Positions 17,219 through 26,488 of a DNA stretch of 64,000 nucleotides are shown one piece after another. Source of the DNA: Gammaproteobacteria bacterium (GTDB taxonomy: Bacteria > Pseudomonadota > Gammaproteobacteria > Pseudomonadales > Azotimanducaceae). Below the pieces are notes generated by a model. The model had not been told where the DNA came from. It did no database searches and saw only the letters and a list, made by a program, of their open reading frames with translations. A program made the translations under genes and the position numbers. The DNA lies in the NCBI GenBank assembly GCA_026707945.1, contig JAPOVV010000016.1:1-64000 (forward strand). Reading direction: 5' to 3'. How positions within the stretch are numbered: position 1 is the first letter of the stretch; the number at the start of each line of letters is the position of its first letter.

Positions 17219-18217
17219 ATGAAATCTAGAGAAGTACGCCTCGCCAGTCGTCCAGTTGGCATGCCAAAACCGGAGGACTTCACCGTCGTCGATGTCGATC
17301 TACCGGATCCAACTGATGGTGAAATCGCGGTCAAGAACGTGAGTCTCACAGTCGATCCATATATGCGCGGGCGCATGGTCGACCGAAAATCGTACGTTGC
17401 CGGTTTCGACCTTTCAGAAACTCTGACCGGAGGTGCAATTGGTCGAGTAGAAGCGTCAAATGACCCAAACTTTGCAGTCGGTGATTACGTCGAGTCTAGC
17501 TGGGGATGGCGCGAAGCCTGGGTCAATTCGACGCGCGGCGTTAGAAAAGTCGGTGAACTAAAAGCTCCCGCTTCCGCCTATCTCGGCATACTCGGAATGC
17601 CGGGTATGACGGCCTACGTGGGATTGCTTGACGTGGGGCAACTCAAGGAAGGCGAAACCGTCTTCGTATCCGGCGCCGCAGGTGCGGTTGGTAGCGCAGT
17701 AGGACAAATTGCCAAGATCAAGAACTGCACGGCGATCGGCAGCGCGGGCGGACCTGAAAAGGTAAACCACCTAGTCGAAGACCTGGGTTTCGACCATGGG
17801 ATCGACTATCGGGAAGGTAACTTGACGCAGCAACTCATGAAGTGCGCACCTCAAGGTTTAGACGTCTACTTTGACAATGTTGGCGGTGACCATCTCGAAG
17901 CTGCACTAAATTGCATGCGAACGAACGGTCGCCTACCGCTATGTGGCGCGATATCGCAGTACAACGCGACCGCACCCGTACCGGGACCTCGAAATCTCGC
18001 TATCGCCATTGGGTCGCAATTGACGCTCAAAGGGTTTATCGTGTCGAACTACAACCACCTGCGGGACGATTTCGTTCGCGATATGACGGCGTGGGTGTCG
18101 AGTGGTCAACTTAAGTATCGTGAAACGATCTTTGAAGGGATCGACAACATGGCCGAAGCGTTTATCGGCTTGTTCACTGGCGCGAATACCGGAAAAATGA
18201 TCGTGAATCTCGAGTGA
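17219..18217 (+). CDS. NADP-dependent medium-chain reductase (CurA/prostaglandin reductase-like)
   Basis: The 332-residue enzyme belongs to the zinc-free medium-chain reductases that reduce alpha,beta-unsaturated ketones with NADPH. Visible signatures are V-D-P-Y-M-R-G-R-M at about 45-53, the Rossmann loop G-A-A-G-A-V-G-S at about 151-158, and V-D-V-Y-F-D-N-V-G-G-type sequence around 220. There are no structural-zinc cysteine clusters, as the subfamily expects. Length is typical. A role in detoxifying reactive aldehydes or enones is known for relatives, but the natural substrate here is not evident. Confidence 0.9.
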   Translation: MKSREVRLASRPVGMPKPEDFTVVDVDLPDPTDGEIAVKNVSLTVDPYMRGRMVDRKSYVAGFDLSETLTGGAIGRVEASNDPNFAVGDYVESSWGWREAWVNSTRGVRKVGELKAPASAYLGILGMPGMTAYVGLLDVGQLKEGETVFVSGAAGAVGSAVGQIAKIKNCTAIGSAGGPEKVNHLVEDLGFDHGIDYREGNLTQQLMKCAPQGLDVYFDNVGGDHLEAALNCMRTNGRLPLCGAISQYNATAPVPGPRNLAIAIGSQLTLKGFIVSNYNHLRDDFVRDMTAWVSSGQLKYRETIFEGIDNMAEAFIGLFTGANTGKMIVNLE

Positions 18218-18294
18218 ATTTCCGATGATGGCGATCTATCGTCAGATCGTGTTTAGAAGAAGCAATTGACTAGACGAAAACACTGAGCAGGTCA

Positions 18295-18315
18295 GGCAAT
18301 CTTTCTAAGATTGCC
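18295..18315. repeat. Perfect 9-bp inverted repeat, 3-base loop
   Basis: GGCAATCTT and AAGATTGCC flank TCT, 78 bases after the reductase stop codon. The stem is strong enough to act as a transcript end or stability element for the reductase mRNA, but no T-run follows it. The rest of the 225-base gap before the exporter genes shows nothing further. Confidence 0.55.
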
Positions 18316-18442
18316 GCCCATTGAGCCCGAGGAGACGGTGTTTGGTCCCCTCGTTTCACCCTTTATCGCAGCTACGCGGAGCGTTCTGGTCGCGCGTGAT
18401 CCGCATCGTCGTATTGCCTAACGAGATTTTGACCTAACTGGC

Positions 18443-20281
18443 ATGAATACGCAATTGAGTGCACAAGAACAGCCCTCACGGCACACGCTTGTCCGTCTCA
18501 CACGCGGCCATCGTTTGCGATATACGGCTGCAGCATTGCTTTCCACGTCTGGAGCGATGCTCATGCTCTTGGTGCCATTGATCGGTAAACACGCGCTTAA
18601 TGTCATCGTCGAACGCGATTTTGCGTTCGCCAATGACTTGCTGTTGGTTGTCGGCGCTTGGTTCACCATTCCGCAAGCCCTATTACCGTACTTGATCTTA
18701 TCGGCGGTCGTAGGCGTAGTTTTGACGGCCGTTGCGATGATATGCCAATTTGGACGTGATCGATTGTCCGCGGTCGCTTCAGAAGGTATTTCCCTGCGCT
18801 TAAGAGAAACGCTATACGATCGACTGCATCACGTACCGATGAAGTTCTTCGATGAGTCGGAAACGGGTGACCTTGTGCAGCGCTGCTCCTCCGATATTGA
18901 AACGGTCCGGGTGTTTATGCACAGTGATGTCGACGAAGCCGGACGGATGCTGCTCTTTCTAGCCGGGATGATCCCCGTATTGTTTTGGCACAACGCCGAC
19001 CTAGCGTGGTTTGCGTTCGTGCTGATACCGGTCCTGCTTTTCAGTTCGTTCTTCTTTTTCAAGAGCGTGACGAAGCTCTTCCAAATCACTGACGAATCGG
19101 AAGGCGCACTGACAGCCGTGATTCAAGAAAACCTGACCGGGATCCGAGTCGTCCGTGCGTTTGCGCGCCATGAGTATGAGGAACAACGGTTCGAGAAACG
19201 TAATCGAACGTTTCGCGACAACTACGTTCGACTAAACAAGGTCATGGCGATTTACTGGGGCGGAACCGACATCTTCGCAATGATGCAGGTTGGCGTCGTC
19301 TTGTTTGTAGGCGCGTACTTCTATCTTCACGGCATGATAAATATCGGTGAGCTCTTCCTGTTTCTGATGTATGTCTCTTACGTTGTTTGGCGTATTCGAC
19401 ACGTTGGACGATTGCTAGCCGACGGGGGCAAGGCGGTCGTCGCACTTCGTCGCATCAACTTCATCCTTAACACAACAGCAGAAACCGAGCAACCGGTACC
19501 GGCGATCGCTCGATTAAAGGGCGAGATCGAGTTCGACGATGTCACCATTCGTTTCGGTACTGAAAAAGATGCGTTAAACCACGTATCCGTGCACATTAAT
19601 GCTGGCGAGACGATCGGCGTTGTTGGTGCGCCTGGTTCAGGCAAATCAACATTGCTACGAGCACTACTGAGAGTCCATGAATTGACGTCAGGTCGCATTC
19701 TTGTAGACGGACTTGATATTGAAACGATCAACCGGAAGTGGCTACGTAACAACATAGGGATCGTCCTTCAAGAACCTTTCCTTTACTCTCGCTCAGTCAG
19801 AGAAAACCTCCTAGTTGGAAAACGGGATGCGTCCGATTCTGATCTCGTCAATGCCACGAGCGAAGCGGCGCTACATCGTTCAATCGAGGGTTTCAGTGAT
19901 GGCTACGAATCGATGGTCGGTGAACGAGGCGTAACGCTTTCTGGTGGTCAACGACAGCGGCTCGCTCTCGCACGCGCGCTCCTTAAAGAGCCACCTATTC
20001 TGATTCTTGACGACGCGCTGTCCGCGGTCGATACGAATACAGAAAATCAGATCTTGGATAGTTTGGCGGCCAGACGTGGTAAACACACAACGTTCATCGT
20101 CGCCCATCGATTGTCCACCTTACGTAGCGTCGATCGGATCCTCGTGTTTTCGCACGGAAAGTTGGTACAAGCGGGTTCACACGACGAACTATCTAAACGC
20201 CCGGGTCCGTATTACGAGCTAGTTCAGTTACAGGATCTTATGGATCAATCCATCAAGCTCGAGTCGCTAGGCCATGTCTGA
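18443..20281 (+). CDS. ABC exporter half-transporter with degenerate ATP site
   Basis: This 612-residue protein has six membrane helices followed by an ATP-binding domain and pairs with the next gene product as a heterodimeric type IV exporter, like MdlAB or TM287/288. Walker A is G-A-P-G-S-G-K-S-T at 395-403, the signature is LSGGQ at 499-503, and the switch His is His555. After Walker B the catalytic Glu is replaced by Asp524 (L-D-D-A-L-S-A-V-D). That is the mark of the subunit whose own site binds but hardly hydrolyses ATP. Its canonical LSGGQ completes the partner's active site. The cargo is unknown; drugs, lipids or peptides are all possible. Confidence 0.9.
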   Translation: MNTQLSAQEQPSRHTLVRLTRGHRLRYTAAALLSTSGAMLMLLVPLIGKHALNVIVERDFAFANDLLLVVGAWFTIPQALLPYLILSAVVGVVLTAVAMICQFGRDRLSAVASEGISLRLRETLYDRLHHVPMKFFDESETGDLVQRCSSDIETVRVFMHSDVDEAGRMLLFLAGMIPVLFWHNADLAWFAFVLIPVLLFSSFFFFKSVTKLFQITDESEGALTAVIQENLTGIRVVRAFARHEYEEQRFEKRNRTFRDNYVRLNKVMAIYWGGTDIFAMMQVGVVLFVGAYFYLHGMINIGELFLFLMYVSYVVWRIRHVGRLLADGGKAVVALRRINFILNTTAETEQPVPAIARLKGEIEFDDVTIRFGTEKDALNHVSVHINAGETIGVVGAPGSGKSTLLRALLRVHELTSGRILVDGLDIETINRKWLRNNIGIVLQEPFLYSRSVRENLLVGKRDASDSDLVNATSEAALHRSIEGFSDGYESMVGERGVTLSGGQRQRLALARALLKEPPILILDDALSAVDTNTENQILDSLAARRGKHTTFIVAHRLSTLRSVDRILVFSHGKLVQAGSHDELSKRPGPYYELVQLQDLMDQSIKLESLGHV

Positions 20282-22151
20282 TCTACTGCTCGAAGACGAC
20301 CAATTCGACCCAACGGCGGCACCTCCGGTAGATTGGGGACTTTGGAGGCAACTTTTCCAGTACGTCACGCCGTACAAACGGGAATTGTTTTTCCTAATCC
20401 TCGCTGCGATCATCACAGGCGTGCTAGAACCGGTGTATGCGCTGATCGCGAAGTGGTTGCTCGACGACATTGTCGCGAATGGCGCAGATGCTTCGATCGT
20501 GATGTGGGGCGTGATTTTTGTCGCCATGGTGTTGGTTTTGGCAGGTTCCGTTGGGTTCTTTCTCTACTTGACCAACAAGCTACGCGTCTACGCGAGTTAC
20601 GACCTGCGAATTGACGCGTTCAGAAACCTGCAGAAACAATCGTTTGCTTATTTCGATAAACGCCCCGTGGGTTGGCTCGTCGCGCGCTTGACGTCGGATT
20701 GTGAACGATTAACAAACATCCTTTGCTGGGCGTTGCTCGACATCATTTGGGGCGTAACGATGGTCCTTGCTACGAGCTTTGCCTTGGCTTGGCTGAGCTG
20801 GAAGGTCACACTCGTCATGTTACTGGTGATGCCGTTCATATTCTGGGTGTCGGCGAAATTCCAACGTTCGATTCTTGGTTCTGCACGTGAAGTTCGAGCG
20901 ACGAACTCGCGTATCACCGGTTCGTTCAACGAAGGCATCATGGGTATGGAAACGAGCAAGGTCTTCGTCCAGGAACGAGCCAACGCTCGTAAGTTTGGCG
21001 CACAAACGCGACAGATGTTCAAGGCGTCAGTACGGAATTTGACGCTTGCCGCGATTTACGTTCCGATCATTGTCACCGCGAGCAGTGTTTCTTATGGTTT
21101 GGCACTCGCTTATGGGGGGTCAGAGATGCTTGCCGGCAGCATCGCTGTTACGACGCTGATCACCTTCATGATGCTCGTGACGCATTTCTTCGAACCCTTT
21201 GAACTTGTGGGCAATTGGTTTGCGGAACTGCAAATGGCTCAAGCAAGTGCGGAACGTGTACTCAGCATCATCAAGGCGGAGCCTGAAATTTCCGACTCGA
21301 CGTCCGTCCAAGAAGCGATTCACGTTCATCGTGACGCAAGGACAGACAGTTCCATCGCGTTTGATGGTGGCGCGCACGACATCCAGGAAATCGAACTCGT
21401 GAACTTGAGCTTCGGCTACGAGAACGATCGACTCGTGCTTAGTGATATCAACCTAAAAGTTGAACGAGGTCAGACGATTGCGCTTGTCGGTCCTACGGGA
21501 GGAGGCAAAACCACCCTTGTCAATGTCATGTGTCGTTTTTACGAACCAACGTCAGGTGGCGTCTACTTCGACGGTGTCGACTATCGCAACCGAAGCCAAC
21601 ATTGGCTCCATTCGAATCTCGGCATCGTGCTGCAGCAAGCGCACGTGTTCAGTGGTACCGTTCGAGACAACATTCGCTACGGCAAACTTGACGCGACGGA
21701 CGAGGAAGTAGCGGAAGCCGCTAGGTTGGCTGAAGCGCACGACTTCATTTCCGAACTCGAAAACGGATTCGACACGGAGGTTGGCGAGGGCGGCAATCGA
21801 CTCTCTGCAGGCGAAAAGCAATTACTGTCCTTTGCACGCGCCATCCTTGCAGACCCCCAAATTCTCGTGTTGGACGAAGCGACCAGCTCAGTTGACACTG
21901 AAACGGAACAACGAATTCAGCACGGTATCGAGCGAATGTTGAGTGGCCGAATTAGCTTCATCATCGCGCATCGCCTTACGACGATTCGCAATGCTCACCT
22001 AATCGTGTTCATTGATGACGGTCGCATCATTGAAGCCGGGTCGCACGAGGAACTATTGAAATCACGAGGACGTTATTTCGAGCTCTACGCTCAGCAGAGC
22101 ATGGATCAGTCGTTTCGCGCTGCTTGGAAGCACGAATCCCTGTCTGCTTAG
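20274..22151 (+). CDS. ABC exporter half-transporter, catalytically competent subunit
   Basis: The second half of the exporter (625 residues) starts 8 bases before the first gene ends, so the two are translationally coupled. Six membrane helices precede the ATPase domain. Walker A is G-P-T-G-G-G-K-T-T at 406-414, Walker B ends in the catalytic Glu535 (L-V-L-D-E-A-T-S-S), and the switch His is His566. Its signature is the variant LSAGE at 510-514. Together with the Asp in the partner, this gives one consensus and one degenerate site, as seen in well-studied asymmetric exporters. A loop of about 45 residues precedes the ATPase domain (about 340-375). Confidence 0.92.
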   Translation: MSDLLLEDDQFDPTAAPPVDWGLWRQLFQYVTPYKRELFFLILAAIITGVLEPVYALIAKWLLDDIVANGADASIVMWGVIFVAMVLVLAGSVGFFLYLTNKLRVYASYDLRIDAFRNLQKQSFAYFDKRPVGWLVARLTSDCERLTNILCWALLDIIWGVTMVLATSFALAWLSWKVTLVMLLVMPFIFWVSAKFQRSILGSAREVRATNSRITGSFNEGIMGMETSKVFVQERANARKFGAQTRQMFKASVRNLTLAAIYVPIIVTASSVSYGLALAYGGSEMLAGSIAVTTLITFMMLVTHFFEPFELVGNWFAELQMAQASAERVLSIIKAEPEISDSTSVQEAIHVHRDARTDSSIAFDGGAHDIQEIELVNLSFGYENDRLVLSDINLKVERGQTIALVGPTGGGKTTLVNVMCRFYEPTSGGVYFDGVDYRNRSQHWLHSNLGIVLQQAHVFSGTVRDNIRYGKLDATDEEVAEAARLAEAHDFISELENGFDTEVGEGGNRLSAGEKQLLSFARAILADPQILVLDEATSSVDTETEQRIQHGIERMLSGRISFIIAHRLTTIRNAHLIVFIDDGRIIEAGSHEELLKSRGRYFELYAQQSMDQSFRAAWKHESLSA

Positions 22152-22217
22152 GCACGATCATCTCCAATCGCTTGCATATCATCTAATAGACCAATATTCA
22201 GTTGCTCCTAGTAATAC

Positions 22218-22616
22218 GTGGAATCTGACGAAATCACGCTTCGCATCGCGCCACTCCTCGCCGAAATGGACAAGCAGTGCATGGTGACCGATCACTTAAT
22301 GGACAAAGATCGATGGCGCGTTTTTCTGACCACGATGTGGAGCAATCTCGTGATGGAGCCAGAGAGCCTTGGCATGGCGGAAGCCGATCTTGAAGACGCC
22401 TACAAGGTCATCGAGACAGCAGCCGAAAATCGTCTAGGCGGAAAGAACGCGCTTGTCGAAGCATTTCGATTTCTCACCACGAAAGATGGCGAACGATGCA
22501 TGGAGAAGGCAAAACTTCGCAAGAGCCATAAGGATATGCTGCTTTACTTTGCGTCAATGATGGTAGATCCTGAGCGGCATAAGCAATACATGCAAGAACT
22601 CCGCGAATCAACGTAG
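22218..22616 (+). CDS. Hypothetical helical protein
   Basis: The 132-residue protein starts with GTG and is predicted to be all-helical, acidic in the first half, with several Met residues and no signal peptide or membrane segment. I do not recognise the family. It lies 66 bases after the ABC exporter pair and 55 bases before the ankyrin gene, all on the plus strand, so it may be part of one transcript. Nothing in the sequence links it to transport or to protein binding. Confidence 0.55.
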   Translation: MESDEITLRIAPLLAEMDKQCMVTDHLMDKDRWRVFLTTMWSNLVMEPESLGMAEADLEDAYKVIETAAENRLGGKNALVEAFRFLTTKDGERCMEKAKLRKSHKDMLLYFASMMVDPERHKQYMQELREST

Positions 22617-22670
22617 TTTGGAATTCTCGACAAGCCCTCGTTTGACACGCTGGCAGCAGGAGGACAGGGT

Positions 22671-24284
22671 ATGGATTTGATAAAACCACAAGAACTTGAC
22701 AACGACGATTTAGACTGGACGGGTCTGGCTCGCAATTCGGACATCTGGCGAACACTTAACGCTGCTCGCGACGGTGACGTCATTCAGCTTAAGGCATTGC
22801 TAGACCGAAATCCAGAACTGGTTCGCTGCCAGTATTGGTACGCCTCGCCGCTTCATTTCGCAGTGCGTGAGGGTCACCTTGAAGCAGCAAAACTGCTCGT
22901 TAACGGTGGCGCCGATGTGACCGAACAAACGCTCTATGGACAAGAGACGTTCTTACAGGTTGCGACCGACCGCGGCCATACAGAACTCATGGATTATTTG
23001 CGCGGGCTTGCCCGCGAGCGGATGTCATCGGAAGGCGACACCCATCCAATCCATACGGCCAGCAAGAACGGCGATCTAGAGACCGTCACGCAATTGATTG
23101 ACGCCGATTCCACCCTCGTGAACCGTGGTGATGCTTTCGGGCGGCGACCAATCCACCTTGCCGTTGAAAACAAGCATCACGAACTCACCGAGCTGCTGGT
23201 CGCACGTGGTGCGGATATCGACACATCTGGATTCTCTAGCGATAGTCGTATAGGCGGGTCCGGGTTCAGACCTATCGCTTCGGCACTATGGCGACATTCG
23301 GTTTGGGCGCAACGTAACGACTATGAGACCGCGCAGCTTCTCTTGAAACACGGCGCCGAGTACTCCGTGACGATCGCCGCGGCCCTCGGCGATAAAAACC
23401 GAGTGCGAGAGCTACTCGCAAGTGATCCGGCATTGTGTGATCATCAAGAACCCGGTGGCAAACGCGCTTTGTCGGCAGCTGCAGAACGCAACTACGCTGA
23501 TATCGTCAACGTATTGCTTGATGCTGGTGCAAACCCCAATCTTGAGGAAGGTGAAAACTGCCCCCAAGGCTACGCACTGTGGGCCGCTTCACACTTTGGA
23601 TATTTCGAAATCGCTGAAGCGCTACTTGCTGCGGGCGCAAATCCCAACGCCGTCGTCGAGTCATCTGGAAACCCCACCGAATCGTCGTTCAATCGCGAGA
23701 TGCGAGAACTACTGTATCGTCATGGTGGAAAAGTTGGTTTCGCCCAGTTCTTTCACGAAAACAACGTCGACGTGATTGCGGCGGCGCTGCAGAACGCACC
23801 CGAGAGATTCCAATCTTCATTGGCAGTCGAGGGGTTTACCCATTCAGTCAGTAACGGCTACAGCACCTTGGTCCACATGATGCTTAATGCAGGTATTCGT
23901 GTACCACCCGTGCTAACTTACTGTCAAAGTTATCTATGGTGGAATCTGGAGTTGTGCGAATTGCTCCTACAGCATGACATGGATCCGAATCTACCAAACT
24001 GGCAGTCTATTCGTCCACTGCACCACATGGCGCAGAAAGAAAATGTCGACGGCGCAAAGTTGATGGTCAAGTACGGTGCTGATCCAAGTTTGATCGATGA
24101 GGAATACCGAACGACACCCCTAGGTTGGGCGGCAAAGTCCGGTTCTCTAGCGTACGCGAAGTACCTACTTAAGCGATTTCCGGACCGAAGCGTCCATGAG
24201 CCGTCTGACATGCCGAATTGGTCTCGACCGATCGAATGGGCGAAACGTCGAGGTCACCAGGAGATCGTCGAGATCCTAAGCTAA
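22671..24284 (+). CDS. Ankyrin-repeat protein
   Basis: The 537-residue protein is built from ankyrin repeats over nearly its whole length. Examples are P-L-H-F-A-V-R-E-G-H-L-E-A-A-K-L-L-V at about 61-78, P-I-H-L-A-V-E-N-K-H near 162 and A-L-L-A-A-G-A-N-P-N near 320. It has no signal peptide, membrane segment or catalytic domain, so it is a cytoplasmic scaffold or inhibitor-type binding protein. Some repeats in the last 200 residues are degenerate. A second, shorter ankyrin protein lies at 27426 among PhyH genes. The partner is unknown. Confidence 0.85.
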   Translation: MDLIKPQELDNDDLDWTGLARNSDIWRTLNAARDGDVIQLKALLDRNPELVRCQYWYASPLHFAVREGHLEAAKLLVNGGADVTEQTLYGQETFLQVATDRGHTELMDYLRGLARERMSSEGDTHPIHTASKNGDLETVTQLIDADSTLVNRGDAFGRRPIHLAVENKHHELTELLVARGADIDTSGFSSDSRIGGSGFRPIASALWRHSVWAQRNDYETAQLLLKHGAEYSVTIAAALGDKNRVRELLASDPALCDHQEPGGKRALSAAAERNYADIVNVLLDAGANPNLEEGENCPQGYALWAASHFGYFEIAEALLAAGANPNAVVESSGNPTESSFNREMRELLYRHGGKVGFAQFFHENNVDVIAAALQNAPERFQSSLAVEGFTHSVSNGYSTLVHMMLNAGIRVPPVLTYCQSYLWWNLELCELLLQHDMDPNLPNWQSIRPLHHMAQKENVDGAKLMVKYGADPSLIDEEYRTTPLGWAAKSGSLAYAKYLLKRFPDRSVHEPSDMPNWSRPIEWAKRRGHQEIVEILS

Positions 24285-24314
24285 GAAGCTTCGATCGATA
24301 AAACGACTACGCCG

Positions 24315-24800
24315 CTATACGATCTTGTAGCGCAGCATCACACGACTATCGTCGCGCAATCCCTCGCGGAATCGAGGTCCCCACACGCCCCACTCGTCGC
24401 TGTATTTCCCACCCATCGTCGTGAGTACCTTGTCCTGTGCACTGGGGTCGTCCTCGATCGCACCTTCGAGCATGAGTTCTGGCGCTGAACGGTAGCTATC
24501 ACCGGCATCTCTCCATAGACCGAACTCGCCAACCCAAATCCGCGCCGAAGTCAACCCTTGACGTATCGCATTGGCTCGCCACGCATCGTACTGCGTAACT
24601 ACGTAGACGTGAGAGTCGCCGTCATACGAGAACCAAATTTCGCCCTTGCACTTACTTTCGCTGCCATCAGATTTGATCGGTGTGAGATAGATCAAGCGTG
24701 AAGTAGAAAGCGCTTCTTTAGTTGAATCAACAACCTCACCTAGTAGTGGCAAGATCGGCGCTAAGCTCGCGCCAATAACTATTCGTCTTCTAGTTAACAA
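24315..24800 (-). CDS. Tat-exported small protein, possibly split-barrel (PNPOx-like)
   Basis: The 161-residue protein begins with a twin-arginine type signal, T-R-R-R-I-V-I-G followed by a hydrophobic stretch to about residue 20. The mature part has a beta pattern (L-I-Y-L-T-P-I-K, then E-I-W-F-S-Y-D-G-D, then V-Y-V-V-T) that recalls the split-barrel flavin-binding proteins related to pyridoxamine phosphate oxidase. That assignment is tentative. Tat export would fit a protein that folds around a cofactor before crossing the membrane. It converges on the ankyrin gene, with 30 bases between the two ends. Confidence 0.6.
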   Translation of the reverse strand: MLTRRRIVIGASLAPILPLLGEVVDSTKEALSTSRLIYLTPIKSDGSESKCKGEIWFSYDGDSHVYVVTQYDAWRANAIRQGLTSARIWVGEFGLWRDAGDSYRSAPELMLEGAIEDDPSAQDKVLTTMGGKYSDEWGVWGPRFREGLRDDSRVMLRYKIV

Positions 24801-25154
24801 CGTTTGCTCCTTCTTTCAAGTAATGCGCAACGATACCACGCAAGGGCTATGCCCTCTAAACGTCAATGAAAAAGAAAAGCGCCTTGCCATGTGAGACTTC
24901 AACCCACATTCCCGTTCTTCACGGGTCCTACCCTCGACTAGCGGTCAGTATGCCGCTAACGCGTTCCGTCTGGGCAGCTGCATTTCAACTCGATAGTCAC
25001 AGACGGACTTAGACGAATGACAAGGTCGCAAAGTAAAGTCTAAGAATGTTCGACCGCTCCTGCCGTCATGTTCAATGAGAATTCAGCCGAAACCGTCCTA
25101 AAAGGATCAAGAACAAACAAATCGTTTTATCAACGTGGAACGCACAGGACACGC
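24801..25154. other. Gap of about 350 bases with nothing identified
   Basis: Short frames on both strands show no protein-like composition. A small hairpin (GGGC-TAT-GCCC, 24844-24854) is present without a T-run. The right part may hold the promoter for the Tat-signal gene below it. No tRNA or repeat was seen. Confidence 0.5.
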
Positions 25155-25562
25155 TCATATGAATGCGTAACCTCTGCCTACAAATTCACGTTGATCTCCA
25201 ATATCAGAACAACGATCGACAAAGTGCACTGCACGATCAGCACACGAATGGACTTGATGAATCAAGTGAACAAATCCGCGAATGGATGAACCATTGTTAT
25301 GCGTGAATTTCAGCAACATCCTGCCGTCCAACTTACCGATGAAGTCATAAATCGCCATGTGGTATTTATCGGGTACTTCGCACTCTTCGTTCATCCAACT
25401 ACGAAGTTGCGCCGCGGTTGGTCGATACTCGCGCTTAATCCCCGCTGCATGTTTGTCCATGAGCGCATCAACGATGTCAGCGTTGAACTGAACCTTCATT
25501 AAAGCTCGATCATTCGTGAAATTGGCCATCGGCTGTGGCGGTTGTAAACGGCTGAGACTCAC
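25155..25562 (-). CDS. Hypothetical protein downstream of AbiEii-like gene
   Basis: This frame of up to 135 residues starts 16 bases after the AbiEii-like gene and would be co-transcribed with it. An internal Met (residue 12, M-A-N-F-T-N) is a plausible alternative start. The first 80 residues look protein-like and helical (V-D-A-L-M-D-K-H, then Q-L-R-S-W-M-N-E), loosely like a small DNA-binding or antitoxin-type fold. The last 50 residues have unusual composition, as if a frameshift had replaced the true end. No family is recognised, and the coding status is uncertain. Confidence 0.35.
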   Translation of the reverse strand: MSLSRLQPPQPMANFTNDRALMKVQFNADIVDALMDKHAAGIKREYRPTAAQLRSWMNEECEVPDKYHMAIYDFIGKLDGRMLLKFTHNNGSSIRGFVHLIHQVHSCADRAVHFVDRCSDIGDQREFVGRGYAFI

Positions 25563-25577
25563 TTCAACAAACTCATA

Positions 25578-26276
25578 CTAACTTAAAAATGCTTGGTCCG
25601 GTATCCCATTACCAGCGAACAGTTCACGTGCATAGTCCCATAGTCTCTCAGCCAATCTAGGATATATTGGATTGATTAGAGGTTCCTTGTCAGCACCAAG
25701 AATCAATGGAGACGATCGCCAATGCCTGAGTTCATGCAATATTTCGTCGCGATCAGATTTCGAAACATGAGTTAGAAAGGACTCATAAGCACTCCGATCG
25801 CGTTTCCATACCACACAAAAATCATAGAAATCGCGCACCGCAAAAACACCGTTTGACATAATCCTTCCACGAGCCTTCTTTGTGAGAATTTCGGGCGTTG
25901 GTTCCAATTCGACACCCAGGAGTCGATCCCTGGATTCGGGTTCCAAGCCTGTTAGGTTTGGCGTGGTGAAGAGACTCACGTGCGTTTCTCCGACTTTGAA
26001 GGTAATAAATCCAGACGTTATAGTCACTTCTGATACGCCTTGAATCCGAGTCAGATTTTCTTCCGCTTTCTCGAATAAACTGGCCATTTCACTTGGCGTG
26101 AGTTTGGCAAAAAAGTCTAAATCAGTACTTATCCGGTGTTGGTAATATGCCGCTAGAACAGACCCACCGCCCAAACGTGCGACATCTTGAACAACCAATC
26201 CAAACGCGGCCGTCAATACCTTTCCCGCGGTTTCGAACGGTTCAATCAAATTCTGTGGAATATCTAGCTCTGTCAT
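25578..26276 (-). CDS. AbiEii/AbiGii-type nucleotidyltransferase (toxin-like)
   Basis: The 232-residue protein has the nucleotidyltransferase core of AbiEii-like toxins: L-G-G-G-S at 35-39, then H-R-I-S-T-D-L-D-F-F, with Asp53 and Asp55 as metal ligands. In the type IV AbiE system this enzyme blocks growth during phage infection, and an upstream AbiEi regulator neutralises it. No AbiEi-like gene is present in the 200 bases upstream. The protein is therefore either an orphan, or it pairs with the unrecognised frame that starts 16 bases downstream. Length is within the family range. Confidence 0.8.
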   Translation of the reverse strand: MTELDIPQNLIEPFETAGKVLTAAFGLVVQDVARLGGGSVLAAYYQHRISTDLDFFAKLTPSEMASLFEKAEENLTRIQGVSEVTITSGFITFKVGETHVSLFTTPNLTGLEPESRDRLLGVELEPTPEILTKKARGRIMSNGVFAVRDFYDFCVVWKRDRSAYESFLTHVSKSDRDEILHELRHWRSSPLILGADKEPLINPIYPRLAERLWDYARELFAGNGIPDQAFLS

Positions 26277-26488
26277 TACGTTGCCGCACTAAAAAGTACT
26301 ATGCATTAGTCAGTCTACGAAATGCGACGAGCGTGCTCAGCGCTTGTAACTGAGAACGCTACGCAAGTGATTGACACAACGGTGATGTTGACTCTGCCCA
26401 TTAAAAACTACTGAACAGCAAGAAACTGTACATAATTATAGTAACAAAAAGTAAATATAACCCACGAGAATTTTCACGTCTCGGTAGC

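Noticed and set aside
24886-24899. 14-base sequence shared with 49897-49910
   Set aside because: The match is too short, and the flanks differ, so it is not evidence for a mobile repeat.
25068-25289. 73-residue plus-strand frame
   Set aside because: It overlaps a somewhat better minus-strand frame and shows no recognisable pattern or ribosome site.
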